A stretch of 29,587 nt of DNA from Verrucomicrobiota bacterium (GCA_023410155.1 JAEYQF010000022.1:1-29587), one strand, 5' to 3'. Shown: positions 8,753 to 16,347, counted from the stretch's first letter. Translations and numbers: made by a program. The notes: generated from the sequence alone by a model not told the origin.

Positions 8753-9296
8753 CAGTCGCGCGCAACATCGGCGCACAGGTCCACGGGTCGATGGTCAGCA
8801 CCTGCGGGACGCCGGCCCGCCGGATTTGCAGGCGGAAAGGAGTGCAGGTGCCATCGGCGAACAACGTCGCCCCCGCCAGGGTTTGCGTTTCCGTGAGAAT
8901 ACCGCCGATCAGCAGCGCGCCGCGGGCGTCGCCCGGTGGGAGAAAATCGATCGCAAGCTCAGCATTTGCGGCCGCCGTGACCGGGAAGTTCTCGGCATAA
9001 TCCGTGCCCTGGGCGATGAACTCTCGCGCCTTGGGGTCGAACCGCAGCTGGACATCAACCTGGCGCTCGAGCGCGACTTCCCGTGCGCGGCGGACCGCCT
9101 GCCAGAAGACGTCCTCCGCGCCTTGCGGCTTCTCCGCAAGCACGCGGATGCCGCCGGCGATCAGCACCGCGGAGAGCAGTCCGATCAGCCCGAGCGACAG
9201 GAGTATCTCGAGCAGGGTGAAGGCTCGCTGAGCCACGAACTTGACGCCCCGTCGCGAGCCAACCGCGCGCAAAGGCCCTGTCTGCGCGCCACGCAT
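8736..9296 (-). CDS. gspH: Minor pseudopilin GspH
   Basis: Pseudopilin that links the tip complex to the GspG shaft, 186 residues from the ATG at 9296, which lies 13 bases after the gspG stop; the frame is open further upstream, but that would run into gspG. Leader of about 25 residues, cleavage site RA/FTLLEI with Ala25 at -1, Phe26 at +1 and Glu30 at +5, followed by a hydrophobic helix to about residue 48. The C-terminal part is a beta-rich domain of GspH type (FVAQGTDYAENF-like strands replaced here by FIAQGTDYAENF). Position second after gspG supports H over a generic pseudopilin. Confidence 0.87.
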   Translation of the reverse strand: MRGAQTGPLRAVGSRRGVKFVAQRAFTLLEILLSLGLIGLLSAVLIAGGIRVLAEKPQGAEDVFWQAVRRAREVALERQVDVQLRFDPKAREFIAQGTDYAENFPVTAAANAELAIDFLPPGDARGALLIGGILTETQTLAGATLFADGTCTPFRLQIRRAGVPQVLTIDPWTCAPMLRATDERRP

Positions 9297-9309
9297 GCCG
9301 TGCGCCGAA

Positions 9310-9768
9310 CTACTTCTCTTCCGTCCAATTCCCAATGTCGTCCTTCGTGCCTTCGGCGCGGTCCGGGCCCTTCGAGAACACGTCGTAGCCGTTCTTGTTT
9401 TTCACACCGGGATACCGATAGCCATAGGGCTCGCCCCACGGATCGAGCGGCACTTTTCCGCCTTCGAGATAAGGCCCGCGCCACTGATCCGCACGGTTCG
9501 CCGGGGGAGTCACAAGCGCCTGCAGTCCTTCGGCGGTGCTCGGGTAATCGCCCATCTGGATACGATAGCTCGTCAGCGGCAGCTTGATCGATTCGCTGAC
9601 GAACAGCTGCGTCGTTTTCGTCTGCGCGCCGCCAAAGATCGTATCGAGATTGGTGACCGCCAGTCCGACGAGCAGACCGAGAATCGCCAGCGCGATCATG
9701 ATCTCCAGCAGGGTGAAAGCACGACGGCCGCGACGCACGGGCCGGACAGAAGTAACAGTTTGCAGCAT
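9310..9768 (-). CDS. gspG: Major pseudopilin GspG
   Basis: Main shaft subunit of the T2SS pseudopilus, 152 residues. The start ATG at 9768 gives a 17-residue basic leader and cleavage site RRA/FTLLEI (Ala17 at -1, Phe18, Glu22 at +5). The globular domain is clearly GspG: GDYPSTAEGLQAL, then DPWGEPYGYRYPG, and a C-terminal calcium-binding loop running SKGPDRAEGTKDDIGNW. It is the first gene of the leftward G-M operon. The 136 bases upstream to the PEP-CTERM stop show no convincing promoter or terminator by eye. Assignment is very secure. Confidence 0.96.
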   Translation of the reverse strand: MLQTVTSVRPVRRGRRAFTLLEIMIALAILGLLVGLAVTNLDTIFGGAQTKTTQLFVSESIKLPLTSYRIQMGDYPSTAEGLQALVTPPANRADQWRGPYLEGGKVPLDPWGEPYGYRYPGVKNKNGYDVFSKGPDRAEGTKDDIGNWTEEK

Positions 9769-9904
9769 GGGATGGCAGGATGTGGTGCGACCGCCGAAAG
9801 TCGAGCGGGTGCCGCAGACCCGCCGACCAATGCAAAGTAGCGGCCTGCTCACAGGGAGGCCTCGGTAAACGCCGCAATCGACAAAGTCTACGCGCTGCAA
9901 AACG

Positions 9905-10561
9905 CTAAACCCCACGCCATCTCCAGCGATAGGAGATGAAGCAAAGCACCGCGATCGCTCCACCTGCTCCATAAACGGATGGCTCCGGGATCGGGCTCAC
10001 GACCTCAGCTGTAAAATGGTTCAAAGGCCCTGAGAAGGTGTGGTCGCCTTCCCAGCCCTCCTCCCCCCAGCTTACGTGGAAAAAGTTGAAATTGGCTCCG
10101 AACGTAAAGGGAGGCACAGGCAGGACCGTCGGCGATCCGGACGGAATCAGCCCAAAATCAAAATACCGGCTTTCCACCAGAGACGTTAACGCAAACATGC
10201 CGGGAATCCCGCTCTCCGAGGCGGGGCCGAACGACAGGGTCTCCAGCGGAAACGAGAACTCCCGAGAATCGGCAAACGGCGGGCTGGCATCCGGTTCGTA
10301 GTCGGTGAAGGCAACCGACAGAGTCCAATAATTCTTCGTGGGATCATCAAAGGTGAAGATGCCGTCTGTGCCCGCGGTGGACGCATCGTAGTAGAGATCG
10401 AATTTAGCCACGCCGCCCATGGGATGTTCGTCCTGAGGATATCCGACGAGTTGCCCCCAGAGGTTCTCCGATGTGGACGAGATGTGGACGATCTGCGCAT
10501 GCGCTGCTGCCGCCAGCGGTGAGATCAGCAGGGCAAATCCTGCGAAGAAGGGGTAATTCAT
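9905..10561 (-). CDS. PEP-CTERM sorting-domain protein of unknown function
   Basis: Predicted secreted protein of 218 residues. An N-terminal signal peptide (about 1-22, cleaved after AHA) is followed by an acidic, aromatic-rich beta-type region with no domain I recognise. The C-terminus is a textbook PEP-CTERM signal: PEPSVYGAGG, a hydrophobic helix, then the basic end YRWRWRGV. Such signals are processed by exosortase, usually in bacteria that make exopolysaccharide. No exosortase is in the window. The gene has a weak purine-rich stretch about 13 bases before its ATG, and base composition looks less GC-rich than its neighbours. It stands alone between gspG and tRNA-Arg. Function of the mature protein is unknown. 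Confidence 0.85.
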   Translation of the reverse strand: MNYPFFAGFALLISPLAAAAHAQIVHISSTSENLWGQLVGYPQDEHPMGGVAKFDLYYDASTAGTDGIFTFDDPTKNYWTLSVAFTDYEPDASPPFADSREFSFPLETLSFGPASESGIPGMFALTSLVESRYFDFGLIPSGSPTVLPVPPFTFGANFNFFHVSWGEEGWEGDHTFSGPLNHFTAEVVSPIPEPSVYGAGGAIAVLCFISYRWRWRGV

Positions 10562-10679
10562 CTCGCCACTCTACCCTTCTCCGAAAGGCGGGATATCCGG
10601 CCGCCAGCGGCTCGCTGCATCAGCGAAAGGCTCTTTGGTTGGGCGATGAGGCGGCAAAACTCTCGTCGTCGCCACGAAT

Positions 10680-10755
10680 TGGCGCCCCCGCCCGGACTTG
10701 AACCGGGATGCGCGGTTTAGGAAACCGCTGCTCTATCCAGTTGAGCTACGGGGAC
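10680..10755 (-). tRNA. tRNA-Arg (anticodon CCU)
   Basis: A 76-base tRNA reads on the minus strand. The acceptor stem pairs GTCCCCG with CGGGGGC (one G-U pair), the D arm is GCTC/GAGC, and the anticodon stem GCGGT/ACCGC encloses the loop TTCCTAA with anticodon CCT, reading AGG. The T arm is CCCGG/CCGGG around TTCAAGT. Discriminator G and the CCA end are encoded. It is divergent from rpsR. Confidence 0.97.
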
Positions 10756-10812
10756 TGGGGGAACACTCACACTGATCCAGTTTCCCGCTGAATTGCATCA
10801 CCAAAATGCGGG

Positions 10813-10841
10813 TTGACATCAAGTGCACCGAATTCACTGTG
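10813..10841 (+). promoter_or_regulatory. Candidate rpsR promoter
   Basis: A perfect -35 hexamer TTGACA at 10813-10818 lies 44 bases before the rpsR ATG. The region 16-17 bases further (around 10835-10841, CACTGT/ACTGTG) is a poor -10 match. The position is right for a short leader, but the -10 is weak, so this stays a candidate. Confidence 0.35.
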
Positions 10842-10861
10842 ACCCCTCCCACTTTTCAGAC

Positions 10862-11059
10862 ATGAGCACCAACGAACAGCCGCAGCGCAGCCTCACTCCC
10901 GCCGAGATTCCTTTCACGACGAATCCGCAAGCGATCCGTGGCTACGTGACCGACACCGGCAAGATCCTGCCGCGCAAGCATACCCACCTGTCGGCCAAGC
11001 ACCAGCGCGCGGTCACGAAGACCATCAAGCGCGCGCGCAACATGCTGCTCGCTCAGTAA
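10862..11059 (+). CDS. rpsR: 30S ribosomal protein bS18
   Basis: Small-subunit ribosomal protein bS18, 65 residues. The diagnostic core is present: a Tyr-Val-Thr-Asp-Thr-Gly-Lys-Ile-Leu-Pro-Arg run followed by SAKHQRAV and IKRARNMLL. It has no cysteines, so no zinc site. An in-frame GTG at 10823 would add 13 residues, but the conserved family length and the ATG at 10862 favour the short form. The sequence before the ATG is pyrimidine-rich with no Shine-Dalgarno. The usual neighbours rpsF, ssb and rplI are absent; instead the gene stands alone between a divergent tRNA and an intrinsic terminator. Confidence 0.93.
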   Translation: MSTNEQPQRSLTPAEIPFTTNPQAIRGYVTDTGKILPRKHTHLSAKHQRAVTKTIKRARNMLLAQ

Positions 11060-11085
11060 CCATTCCGGTTGCGAACCGATTCTCC

Positions 11086-11117
11086 GGCCGGAGTCTGAAA
11101 AGGACTCCGGCCTTTTT
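11086..11117 (+). terminator. Intrinsic terminator of rpsR
   Basis: A perfect 10-bp stem, GGCCGGAGTC (11086-11095) with GACTCCGGCC (11103-11112), a 7-base loop, and TTTTT at 11113-11117. It starts 26 bases after the rpsR stop. The T tract ends only eight bases before the ATG of the next gene at 11126. Confidence 0.95.
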
Positions 11118-11125
11118 GCGTCACG

Positions 11126-12130
11126 ATGGCCAAGCCCTCCGCCAAAACTTACCAGCCGACCCCGCGCAATCTCGCGCTTCTGTCCCGCGCCTTGCGCGAT
11201 GGTGAGCTGGTGGCGGTGCCCACGGAAACGGTTTACGGCCTCGCCGCCGACGCGCTGAATGCGAAAGCGTGCGCAAAGATCTTTCGGGCCAAACGGCGGC
11301 CCACCTCTGATCCGCTGATCGTTCACCTCGCCAAAGCCGCAGATCTGACACGAGTCGCCGAGGCCAACGATGCGGTGTGGCAGCTCGCCAAAGATTTCTG
11401 GCCCGGCCCGCTCACGCTTGTGCTGCCGAGGAAGCCGATCGTGCCTGAAATCGTCACGGCCGGACTGCCCAGTGTGGCCGTGCGCGTGCCCCGACATGCT
11501 GCGTTCAGGCGCTTGATCACACTGGCCGGCACGCCGCTCGCGGCGCCCAGCGCGAACCCTTTTGGCTATGTCAGCCCCACCAATGCCGATCACGTGCACG
11601 CCGGACTCGGCCGGCGCATTTCGCACATCCTGGATGGCGGCGCTTCCCGCATCGGCTTGGAATCCACCATCGTGGATCTACGCGATCCGGCGAACCCGCA
11701 GATCCTGCGTCCCGGAGCCATCTCGGCCGCAGATATCTCCGACGTGCTCGGAGTCCGAGTCGTCGCCCGAGCGGTCGGGCGTGCAACAAAAGCCCGCGCG
11801 CAGATCGCGCCCGGTTTGCTCAGCCGCCACTACAGCCCGCGCACTCCGGTCACTCTGCATTCGGGCCTGACGTTGCGAGACGTTCCCCGCTCTCCTGGCA
11901 AGAAACGCGAAGCTTGGGTTTTTCTCGCGAAGCCCACGGGCAAGCTTCCGCAGAATGTGTTTTGGCTGGACCGCCACGGTCGCCTCGCCGGTGTGGCGCG
12001 TCGCCTTTTCGGATTGTTGCGCGAACTCGACGGCGCCGGCTACCAGCACCTGCACATCGAGAGAGCGAGCGGCGACGGACTCGCGATCGCCATCAACGAT
12101 CGACTCGAGCGCGCCGCCGCGAGGGCGTAG
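11126..12130 (+). CDS. tsaC: L-threonylcarbamoyladenylate synthase, Sua5 type
   Basis: Makes threonylcarbamoyl-AMP from threonine, bicarbonate and ATP, the first step of tRNA t6A37 synthesis. The protein has 334 residues and the two-domain Sua5 layout rather than the short TsaC form. The YrdC domain covers about 10-215, with VPTETVYGLAADA, the Lys-Arg motif KRRP (56-59) and the SxN motif (Ser142, Asn144) that bind the substrates. The conserved linker IAPGLLSRHYSP (about 227-238) leads into the C-terminal Sua5 domain (about 240-330), which ends in the typical GDGLAIAINDRLERAA segment. The ATG follows the rpsR terminator by eight bases, and the stop lies 15 bases from the convergent kinase stop. 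Confidence 0.94.
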   Translation: MAKPSAKTYQPTPRNLALLSRALRDGELVAVPTETVYGLAADALNAKACAKIFRAKRRPTSDPLIVHLAKAADLTRVAEANDAVWQLAKDFWPGPLTLVLPRKPIVPEIVTAGLPSVAVRVPRHAAFRRLITLAGTPLAAPSANPFGYVSPTNADHVHAGLGRRISHILDGGASRIGLESTIVDLRDPANPQILRPGAISAADISDVLGVRVVARAVGRATKARAQIAPGLLSRHYSPRTPVTLHSGLTLRDVPRSPGKKREAWVFLAKPTGKLPQNVFWLDRHGRLAGVARRLFGLLRELDGAGYQHLHIERASGDGLAIAINDRLERAAARA

Positions 12131-12145
12131 GCCGGCAGTTCCGAT

Positions 12146-14350
12146 TCAGCGCTCCGCAGCGCCGTCTTCTTTAGCCGCGACCACGTAATAGTCCTTGTAG
12201 GACTTATCGTAGTATTGCGCGTAGTAGTAACCGGACACGGCGAGATTCAGGCCGTTGAGGACCGCGCCGAAGCAGGGGACGTTGGCTTCGAGGAGTTTCT
12301 TCGCGCTGAACTGTGCGGCGCGGCGACGAACCTTGTTGAAGAAGATCGTGAATACCGAGCCATCGACGAGCGGCATGATGATCAAGGCATCGCTGACCGC
12401 CGCGAGCGGCGGCGTGTCGAAGAAGATGCGATCATAGCGCTTACGCAGCTCAAGCACCATGGTTTCGAACCCTTTGCTGTTGAGGATCTGGGTAGGATTC
12501 TTCGCGCGTCCGCCCGTCGTGAGGAGGTCGAGATTGGGGTGAACATTGCGGATCACAGCCTCGTCCAAGGGCGCAGTGTTGGTGCACACGTCGATCACGC
12601 CCTTCACGTTTTCCAGACGGAATGATTTGTGGACGTTGGGCTTTCGCAGATCGCAGTCGACGATGATCACACGCTCTCCGTGCGCTGCAAAGGTCAGCGC
12701 GAGGTTCGTCGTGGTGAAGGATTTGCCCTCACCGGGAATCGTGCTCGTCGTGAGGATGCACTTCGCGTTCTTGCTGTCGTCCTTGAGTCGCAGGCTTGAG
12801 TGAAGCGTAAGGAAGGCCTCGGCCACCTGACGGTCGGCGTTGTTAGCGACGATCTGGGCCTTCTCTGGCTGCTCCATGCGCTTGATCTGGGGAATGATCC
12901 CGATCAGCGGGAGCCCGATGACGCTTTCGATATCGAACGAGCTCTTCACGCGGTCGTCGATGAAGGCCACGAAGAAGGCAAAGCCGAGACCAAGCGCGAA
13001 ACCTCCGACCAAGCCCAGCCCGAGGTTGAGAGCCACCCTGGGCGAGACGGGGCGATCGGTCGGGCGCGCGCGATCGACTACGCGGGCGCTCTGGGTCTCG
13101 AGCGTGCTGGTCATCGACGTCTCGCGCGTGCGGGCGATCAGGTTCTGCAGGATCTGCTCGTTGATGCGCAGGTCGCGGGACATGTTTTCATACTCCACGG
13201 CGAAGCGATCGATCGAGAGCGACTCGGATTCCTGGGCAGTGAGCTGGGCGCGCGCTTCGCGATCGTTACGCAGCGCGGTTTGATATTCCGATTCGATCGT
13301 GGCGGACGCCGAACGAATCGCGCGATCGAGCTCCCGCTGTGTTTGCGCCAGCGAGTTCTGCGCCTCGATCATCTTCGGGTGCTTGCTCTTGTAGCGTTCG
13401 CTGAGCTGCGCGAGGCCGATCTTCTGGGAGGAAAGCTGCTGGGTGAGCTGGGCGATCAAGCTCTGCGAGGCAATAAAAGGCAGCTCGGTGACATCGCCCC
13501 CGGAGGCGAGTCGTTCCTGCACCTGGGCCCAGCGCACCTCGGCGTCCTTCACGCGGGAAGTGGTCTGCGTGACGTAGGTGTTGAGCGCCTTGAGCTTTTC
13601 CGTGACGATGTCCTTGCGCTGGTCCAGGGAGACCAGGTTGTTCTTCTCCCGGTAGTGCTGAAGACCGATGGCGAGCTCATCGACCTTCTTGCGCTGCTGC
13701 TCGACGCGGATGTTGAGGTCCTCCACGGCCTTCATCGACTCATCGATACGAAGGCGGGCGTTGTAGCCGATGAACTCATCCACGAAGAGGTTCGCGACTT
13801 TGGCAGCGATCACCTTGTCGGGATGGCGGAACTGAACGAGAATGATGAGCGTGAGCCGCTGCGGAACGATCTTTCGGTTCGATGCGAGGATGGCTGCCGC
13901 CGAGACCGGTTCACCGCCACTTTCCTTCTCGTAGGGCGCCAGGAAGCGCTTGAGATCTTCGCCGGTGAGGCGCGCCGCCACCTTCTCGACGATCGAGGCA
14001 CTCTCGAGAATCTTGATCTGGGTATTCAGGTCCTCGGCGGAGCGGATCTCGTTCTCGCGGACGGCCTGGACCTGCATGATCGTCGGATCGCGACGGAAAA
14101 TCTGCACCGTCGCGGTCGACTCGTAGAGGTTCGTCTGGCTGAAGGTAAAAACCAGCGCCGAAGAGAAAACGATCAGGAAGACGACCACGACATACCAGAT
14201 GCGCTCGCGCAGAACCAAGAGGTAATCCTGCAAACGCTTGTGACCCGCACCGCCTTCGTCTGGCCCGTATCCAACGGCCGAATACCCGGCGTAGCCGCCA
14301 CCATAGTTGTATCCCTGCTGGCCGCCTTTGGCCTTTGAATCCTGATCCAT
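12146..14350 (-). CDS. Exopolysaccharide chain-length regulator / BY-type tyrosine kinase (Wzc-like)
   Basis: Inner-membrane polysaccharide co-polymerase fused to a bacterial tyrosine autokinase, 734 residues. The N-terminus (1-36) is rich in Gly and Tyr. A first membrane helix lies at about 51-71, then a Wzz domain and a long coiled-coil periplasmic region with a GNVR-type segment. A proline-rich DRPVSPR motif precedes the second helix at about 438-462. The cytoplasmic kinase has Walker A PGEGKS (Lys543), Walker A' VDCDLRKP (Asp565, Asp567) and Walker B FFDTPP (Asp645). A cluster of eight tyrosines (708-722) near the C-terminus is the expected autophosphorylation tail. It follows the Wza-like gene by 18 bases. 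This is the single-protein proteobacterial form rather than the split CapA/CapB form. Confidence 0.93.
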   Translation of the reverse strand: MDQDSKAKGGQQGYNYGGGYAGYSAVGYGPDEGGAGHKRLQDYLLVLRERIWYVVVVFLIVFSSALVFTFSQTNLYESTATVQIFRRDPTIMQVQAVRENEIRSAEDLNTQIKILESASIVEKVAARLTGEDLKRFLAPYEKESGGEPVSAAAILASNRKIVPQRLTLIILVQFRHPDKVIAAKVANLFVDEFIGYNARLRIDESMKAVEDLNIRVEQQRKKVDELAIGLQHYREKNNLVSLDQRKDIVTEKLKALNTYVTQTTSRVKDAEVRWAQVQERLASGGDVTELPFIASQSLIAQLTQQLSSQKIGLAQLSERYKSKHPKMIEAQNSLAQTQRELDRAIRSASATIESEYQTALRNDREARAQLTAQESESLSIDRFAVEYENMSRDLRINEQILQNLIARTRETSMTSTLETQSARVVDRARPTDRPVSPRVALNLGLGLVGGFALGLGFAFFVAFIDDRVKSSFDIESVIGLPLIGIIPQIKRMEQPEKAQIVANNADRQVAEAFLTLHSSLRLKDDSKNAKCILTTSTIPGEGKSFTTTNLALTFAAHGERVIIVDCDLRKPNVHKSFRLENVKGVIDVCTNTAPLDEAVIRNVHPNLDLLTTGGRAKNPTQILNSKGFETMVLELRKRYDRIFFDTPPLAAVSDALIIMPLVDGSVFTIFFNKVRRRAAQFSAKKLLEANVPCFGAVLNGLNLAVSGYYYAQYYDKSYKDYYVVAAKEDGAAER

Positions 14351-14368
14351 GTTGAAAACGATGTGGGG

Positions 14369-14953
14369 CTAGAGAACGCGCTCGGGCACGTAGATGACGT
14401 CGTCCTTCAGCAGCGACCAAGTCTGGTCGGCATTGCCCTGAATGACTTCGTCGGCGTTGATGATGAAGTTTTCGGTCTTCCCCTCGGTCACGCGGGTGAG
14501 CTTGACGCGTTTCCGGTCCGCGAGGCGGCTGAAGCCGCCTGCGCGCGCGATGGCGTCGACCAGATTCATCCCCTGTTCCGGAGGAAAAGGAACCGCCCCC
14601 GGAGAGTTGACGGACCCGAGCACATTGACGGACCGCTTCGAATACTCGACGACGATGATGTTGACCTGCGGATTCACCAGATAGTCGGCCGCGTAAAGCT
14701 CGCGAATGCGTTCCTGCGCGCGGCCCACACTGTTGCCTCGCAGATCGATCGTGCCGATGAGGGGAAGCGTGATGGAGCTCTCCTGCGAGATCCGCACTTC
14801 CCGGGTAAGATCGTCTTCCTGAAAAACCTGCACCCGAATTAGATCAGAGGGCTGGAGGATGTAGTCCGCCGATGTTGACTGGCCCATCACCCCGACGGCT
14901 CCGCCGATCAACAGCAGAAAAGGGAGAAGGACGCGAATGAGGCTCGGACGCAT
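14369..14953 (-). CDS. Short Wza-like polysaccharide export protein (OPX family)
   Basis: Periplasmic export protein, 194 residues from the ATG at 14953. The frame extends to 15043, but that would overlap the upstream gene and its terminator. Signal peptide about 1-24 without a lipobox cysteine. The Poly_export domain (about 29-105) starts YILQPSDLIRVQVF and contains the LPLIGTIDL stretch. One SLBB domain follows (about 110-190), with VNVLGSVNSPGAV. It lacks the additional SLBB repeats and C-terminal amphipathic helix of E. coli Wza (about 380 residues), so it probably cannot form the outer-membrane pore alone. The neighbouring beta-barrel is the obvious partner, and the tyrosine kinase gene follows 18 bases downstream. 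Confidence 0.92.
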   Translation of the reverse strand: MRPSLIRVLLPFLLLIGGAVGVMGQSTSADYILQPSDLIRVQVFQEDDLTREVRISQESSITLPLIGTIDLRGNSVGRAQERIRELYAADYLVNPQVNIIVVEYSKRSVNVLGSVNSPGAVPFPPEQGMNLVDAIARAGGFSRLADRKRVKLTRVTEGKTENFIINADEVIQGNADQTWSLLKDDVIYVPERVL

Positions 14954-14960
14954 GGGCAAT

Positions 14961-14998
14961 AAAAAAGCGGAAGAAGACCGGCTCCGATCTCCTTCCGC
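14961..14998 (-). terminator. Intrinsic terminator between the barrel and Wza-like genes
   Basis: On the minus strand a 13-bp stem with two G-U pairs (arms 14986-14998 and 14967-14979) and loop GGAGCC is followed by TTTTTT (14966-14961). It lies 41 bases after the barrel stop, and its T tract ends seven bases before the Wza-like ATG. No space remains for a promoter between it and that start. Confidence 0.88.
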
Positions 14999-15039
14999 AA
15001 TCAAAAGAAAACGTGGTCCAGTAAGCGTGCCGTAAAAGA

Positions 15040-16167
15040 TCAATAACGCACGCTCACGGAGACGCCCAACACCCGCGCGGCGAACTTCGAGGTGGCCAGA
15101 TCAGACTCATTCTGGCGATAGGAGTAGTTCGCGCCGACGCGGAGGTATTCGTTGACCGTGTAGGACGCCCCGACCAAGGCGTCGTAGTAATCGTCCGTGC
15201 GAGCAGCCGCGCCGGCGGCGGGCAGGTAGTAATCGATCGCACGATAGGACGCTCCTACGGTGACGGTAAACTCCGACGTGATGTTCGAAGTGAGGAACGC
15301 ACCGACCGAGGTGTTCTTCTGTTCCTGCGCTTGGGAATTGACGTCGAAGTTGCGGGCGGCGTTCAACTGCAGCGAAGACTTGGGGGTCAGCGCGTAGCTG
15401 AGGCTGCCATCAACGCCGAGCATCGAATACGTGTCGCCCGGCGACAGATCACGGCGCGTAACACCGACGTCCACCGTGCCGGTGAGCTTCGGGGTCAGTT
15501 CGCCGCGGGTGCTAAGGCTGATGAAATGATCCTTACTGTCGCGGCCGAACAAAAGCCATGATTGGCGGAAGCGATAGCCGAGACCGAGGTCCACCTTCGG
15601 CGTAACCTCATAGTAGAGGTGCAGCGGCACGTTCACCGACTCGGCGTCAGCAAACCCGGCTACGCGGTAATCGGTGTTGTTATAGCCAAAGCCGAGCGCG
15701 ACGGAGGTCTTCTCGGTCGCGGACACCTCAACATTGCCCGACGAGTTGAAGACGTTACGGCGAATCAGGGCATCGATACCCAGCACGTCGACCGTGTTCT
15801 GATTCAACTCAGCGTAACCGGCTTCGAAGGACCCGGTCGTTTTGCCGCCATCGTAACCCATGCTGAGGCTGGACGAGAAGAGCTCGGAATCCAGATCGTC
15901 ATGATCCGTGTATCGGTTGAAGTTGCCACCCACTCGACCGCGACCGCTGAGCGTGGACTTGTTGCCGAAAACGACCTCCACGGCCGGATCGAAGTTGAAG
16001 ATATGATCCGTCTCACCGTCCGGATTGAGAAAGATGTTATCGTCGATTCTCATCCCCGCCGTGCCCGTCAGGAAAACTTCCGCGTTTTCGCTGGAAAGGA
16101 ATGGGGCCGCATGGGCGCAACCGGCGAGCGCTACCGCTGCCGCGACAAACTTAATGGACTGCTTCAT
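15040..16167 (-). CDS. Outer-membrane beta-barrel protein of the exopolysaccharide export set
   Basis: Predicted outer-membrane beta-barrel, 375 residues. A signal peptide (1-20, cleaved after AHA) is followed by about 350 residues of alternating hydrophobic and polar strands with frequent Gly, Tyr and Asp turns, and the protein ends in VSVRY, a C-terminal aromatic of the kind recognised by the BAM complex. It resembles the BBP2-like barrels found in exopolysaccharide loci with exosortase. The sequence YRVAGFADAESVN and repeated YxxTPKxDLGLGYR strands fit a porin-like barrel. It precedes the short Wza-like protein and probably supplies the outer-membrane pore. The exact strand number is not determined. 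Start ATG at 16167, no Shine-Dalgarno. Confidence 0.82.
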   Translation of the reverse strand: MKQSIKFVAAAVALAGCAHAAPFLSSENAEVFLTGTAGMRIDDNIFLNPDGETDHIFNFDPAVEVVFGNKSTLSGRGRVGGNFNRYTDHDDLDSELFSSSLSMGYDGGKTTGSFEAGYAELNQNTVDVLGIDALIRRNVFNSSGNVEVSATEKTSVALGFGYNNTDYRVAGFADAESVNVPLHLYYEVTPKVDLGLGYRFRQSWLLFGRDSKDHFISLSTRGELTPKLTGTVDVGVTRRDLSPGDTYSMLGVDGSLSYALTPKSSLQLNAARNFDVNSQAQEQKNTSVGAFLTSNITSEFTVTVGASYRAIDYYLPAAGAAARTDDYYDALVGASYTVNEYLRVGANYSYRQNESDLATSKFAARVLGVSVSVRY

Positions 16168-16347
16168 TGGGTGTCAGGTTGAAGTGGAAACACGAACGTC
16201 AAAAAGCTGCTAAAAACCGCCGGAGGCGAACCACGTCCCGTGATACTGGACTCTAAGCCGGGCGCGTTGGCTGGATCTCTAGAAACTCGATCTAAGGGAG
16301 TAAAAAAGCGTTGAGTTCTGAGCAAGGCCATTTTTCGAATCCCGCCC

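Noticed and set aside
10680..10755. tRNA-Arg as an integration site for a mobile element
   Set aside because: No integrase, no direct repeat of the tRNA 3' end, and housekeeping genes on one side.
12800..14338. 512-residue open frame on the plus strand, antisense to the tyrosine kinase
   Set aside because: The opposite strand codes for a complete, motif-intact kinase. The antisense product is Arg/Glu/Leu-rich with no recognisable domain, as expected for a shadow of high-GC coding sequence.
16168..16347. A divergent promoter pair between the barrel and TPR genes
   Set aside because: Transcription must start here or near here, but no -35/-10 pair on either strand was convincing enough to place.
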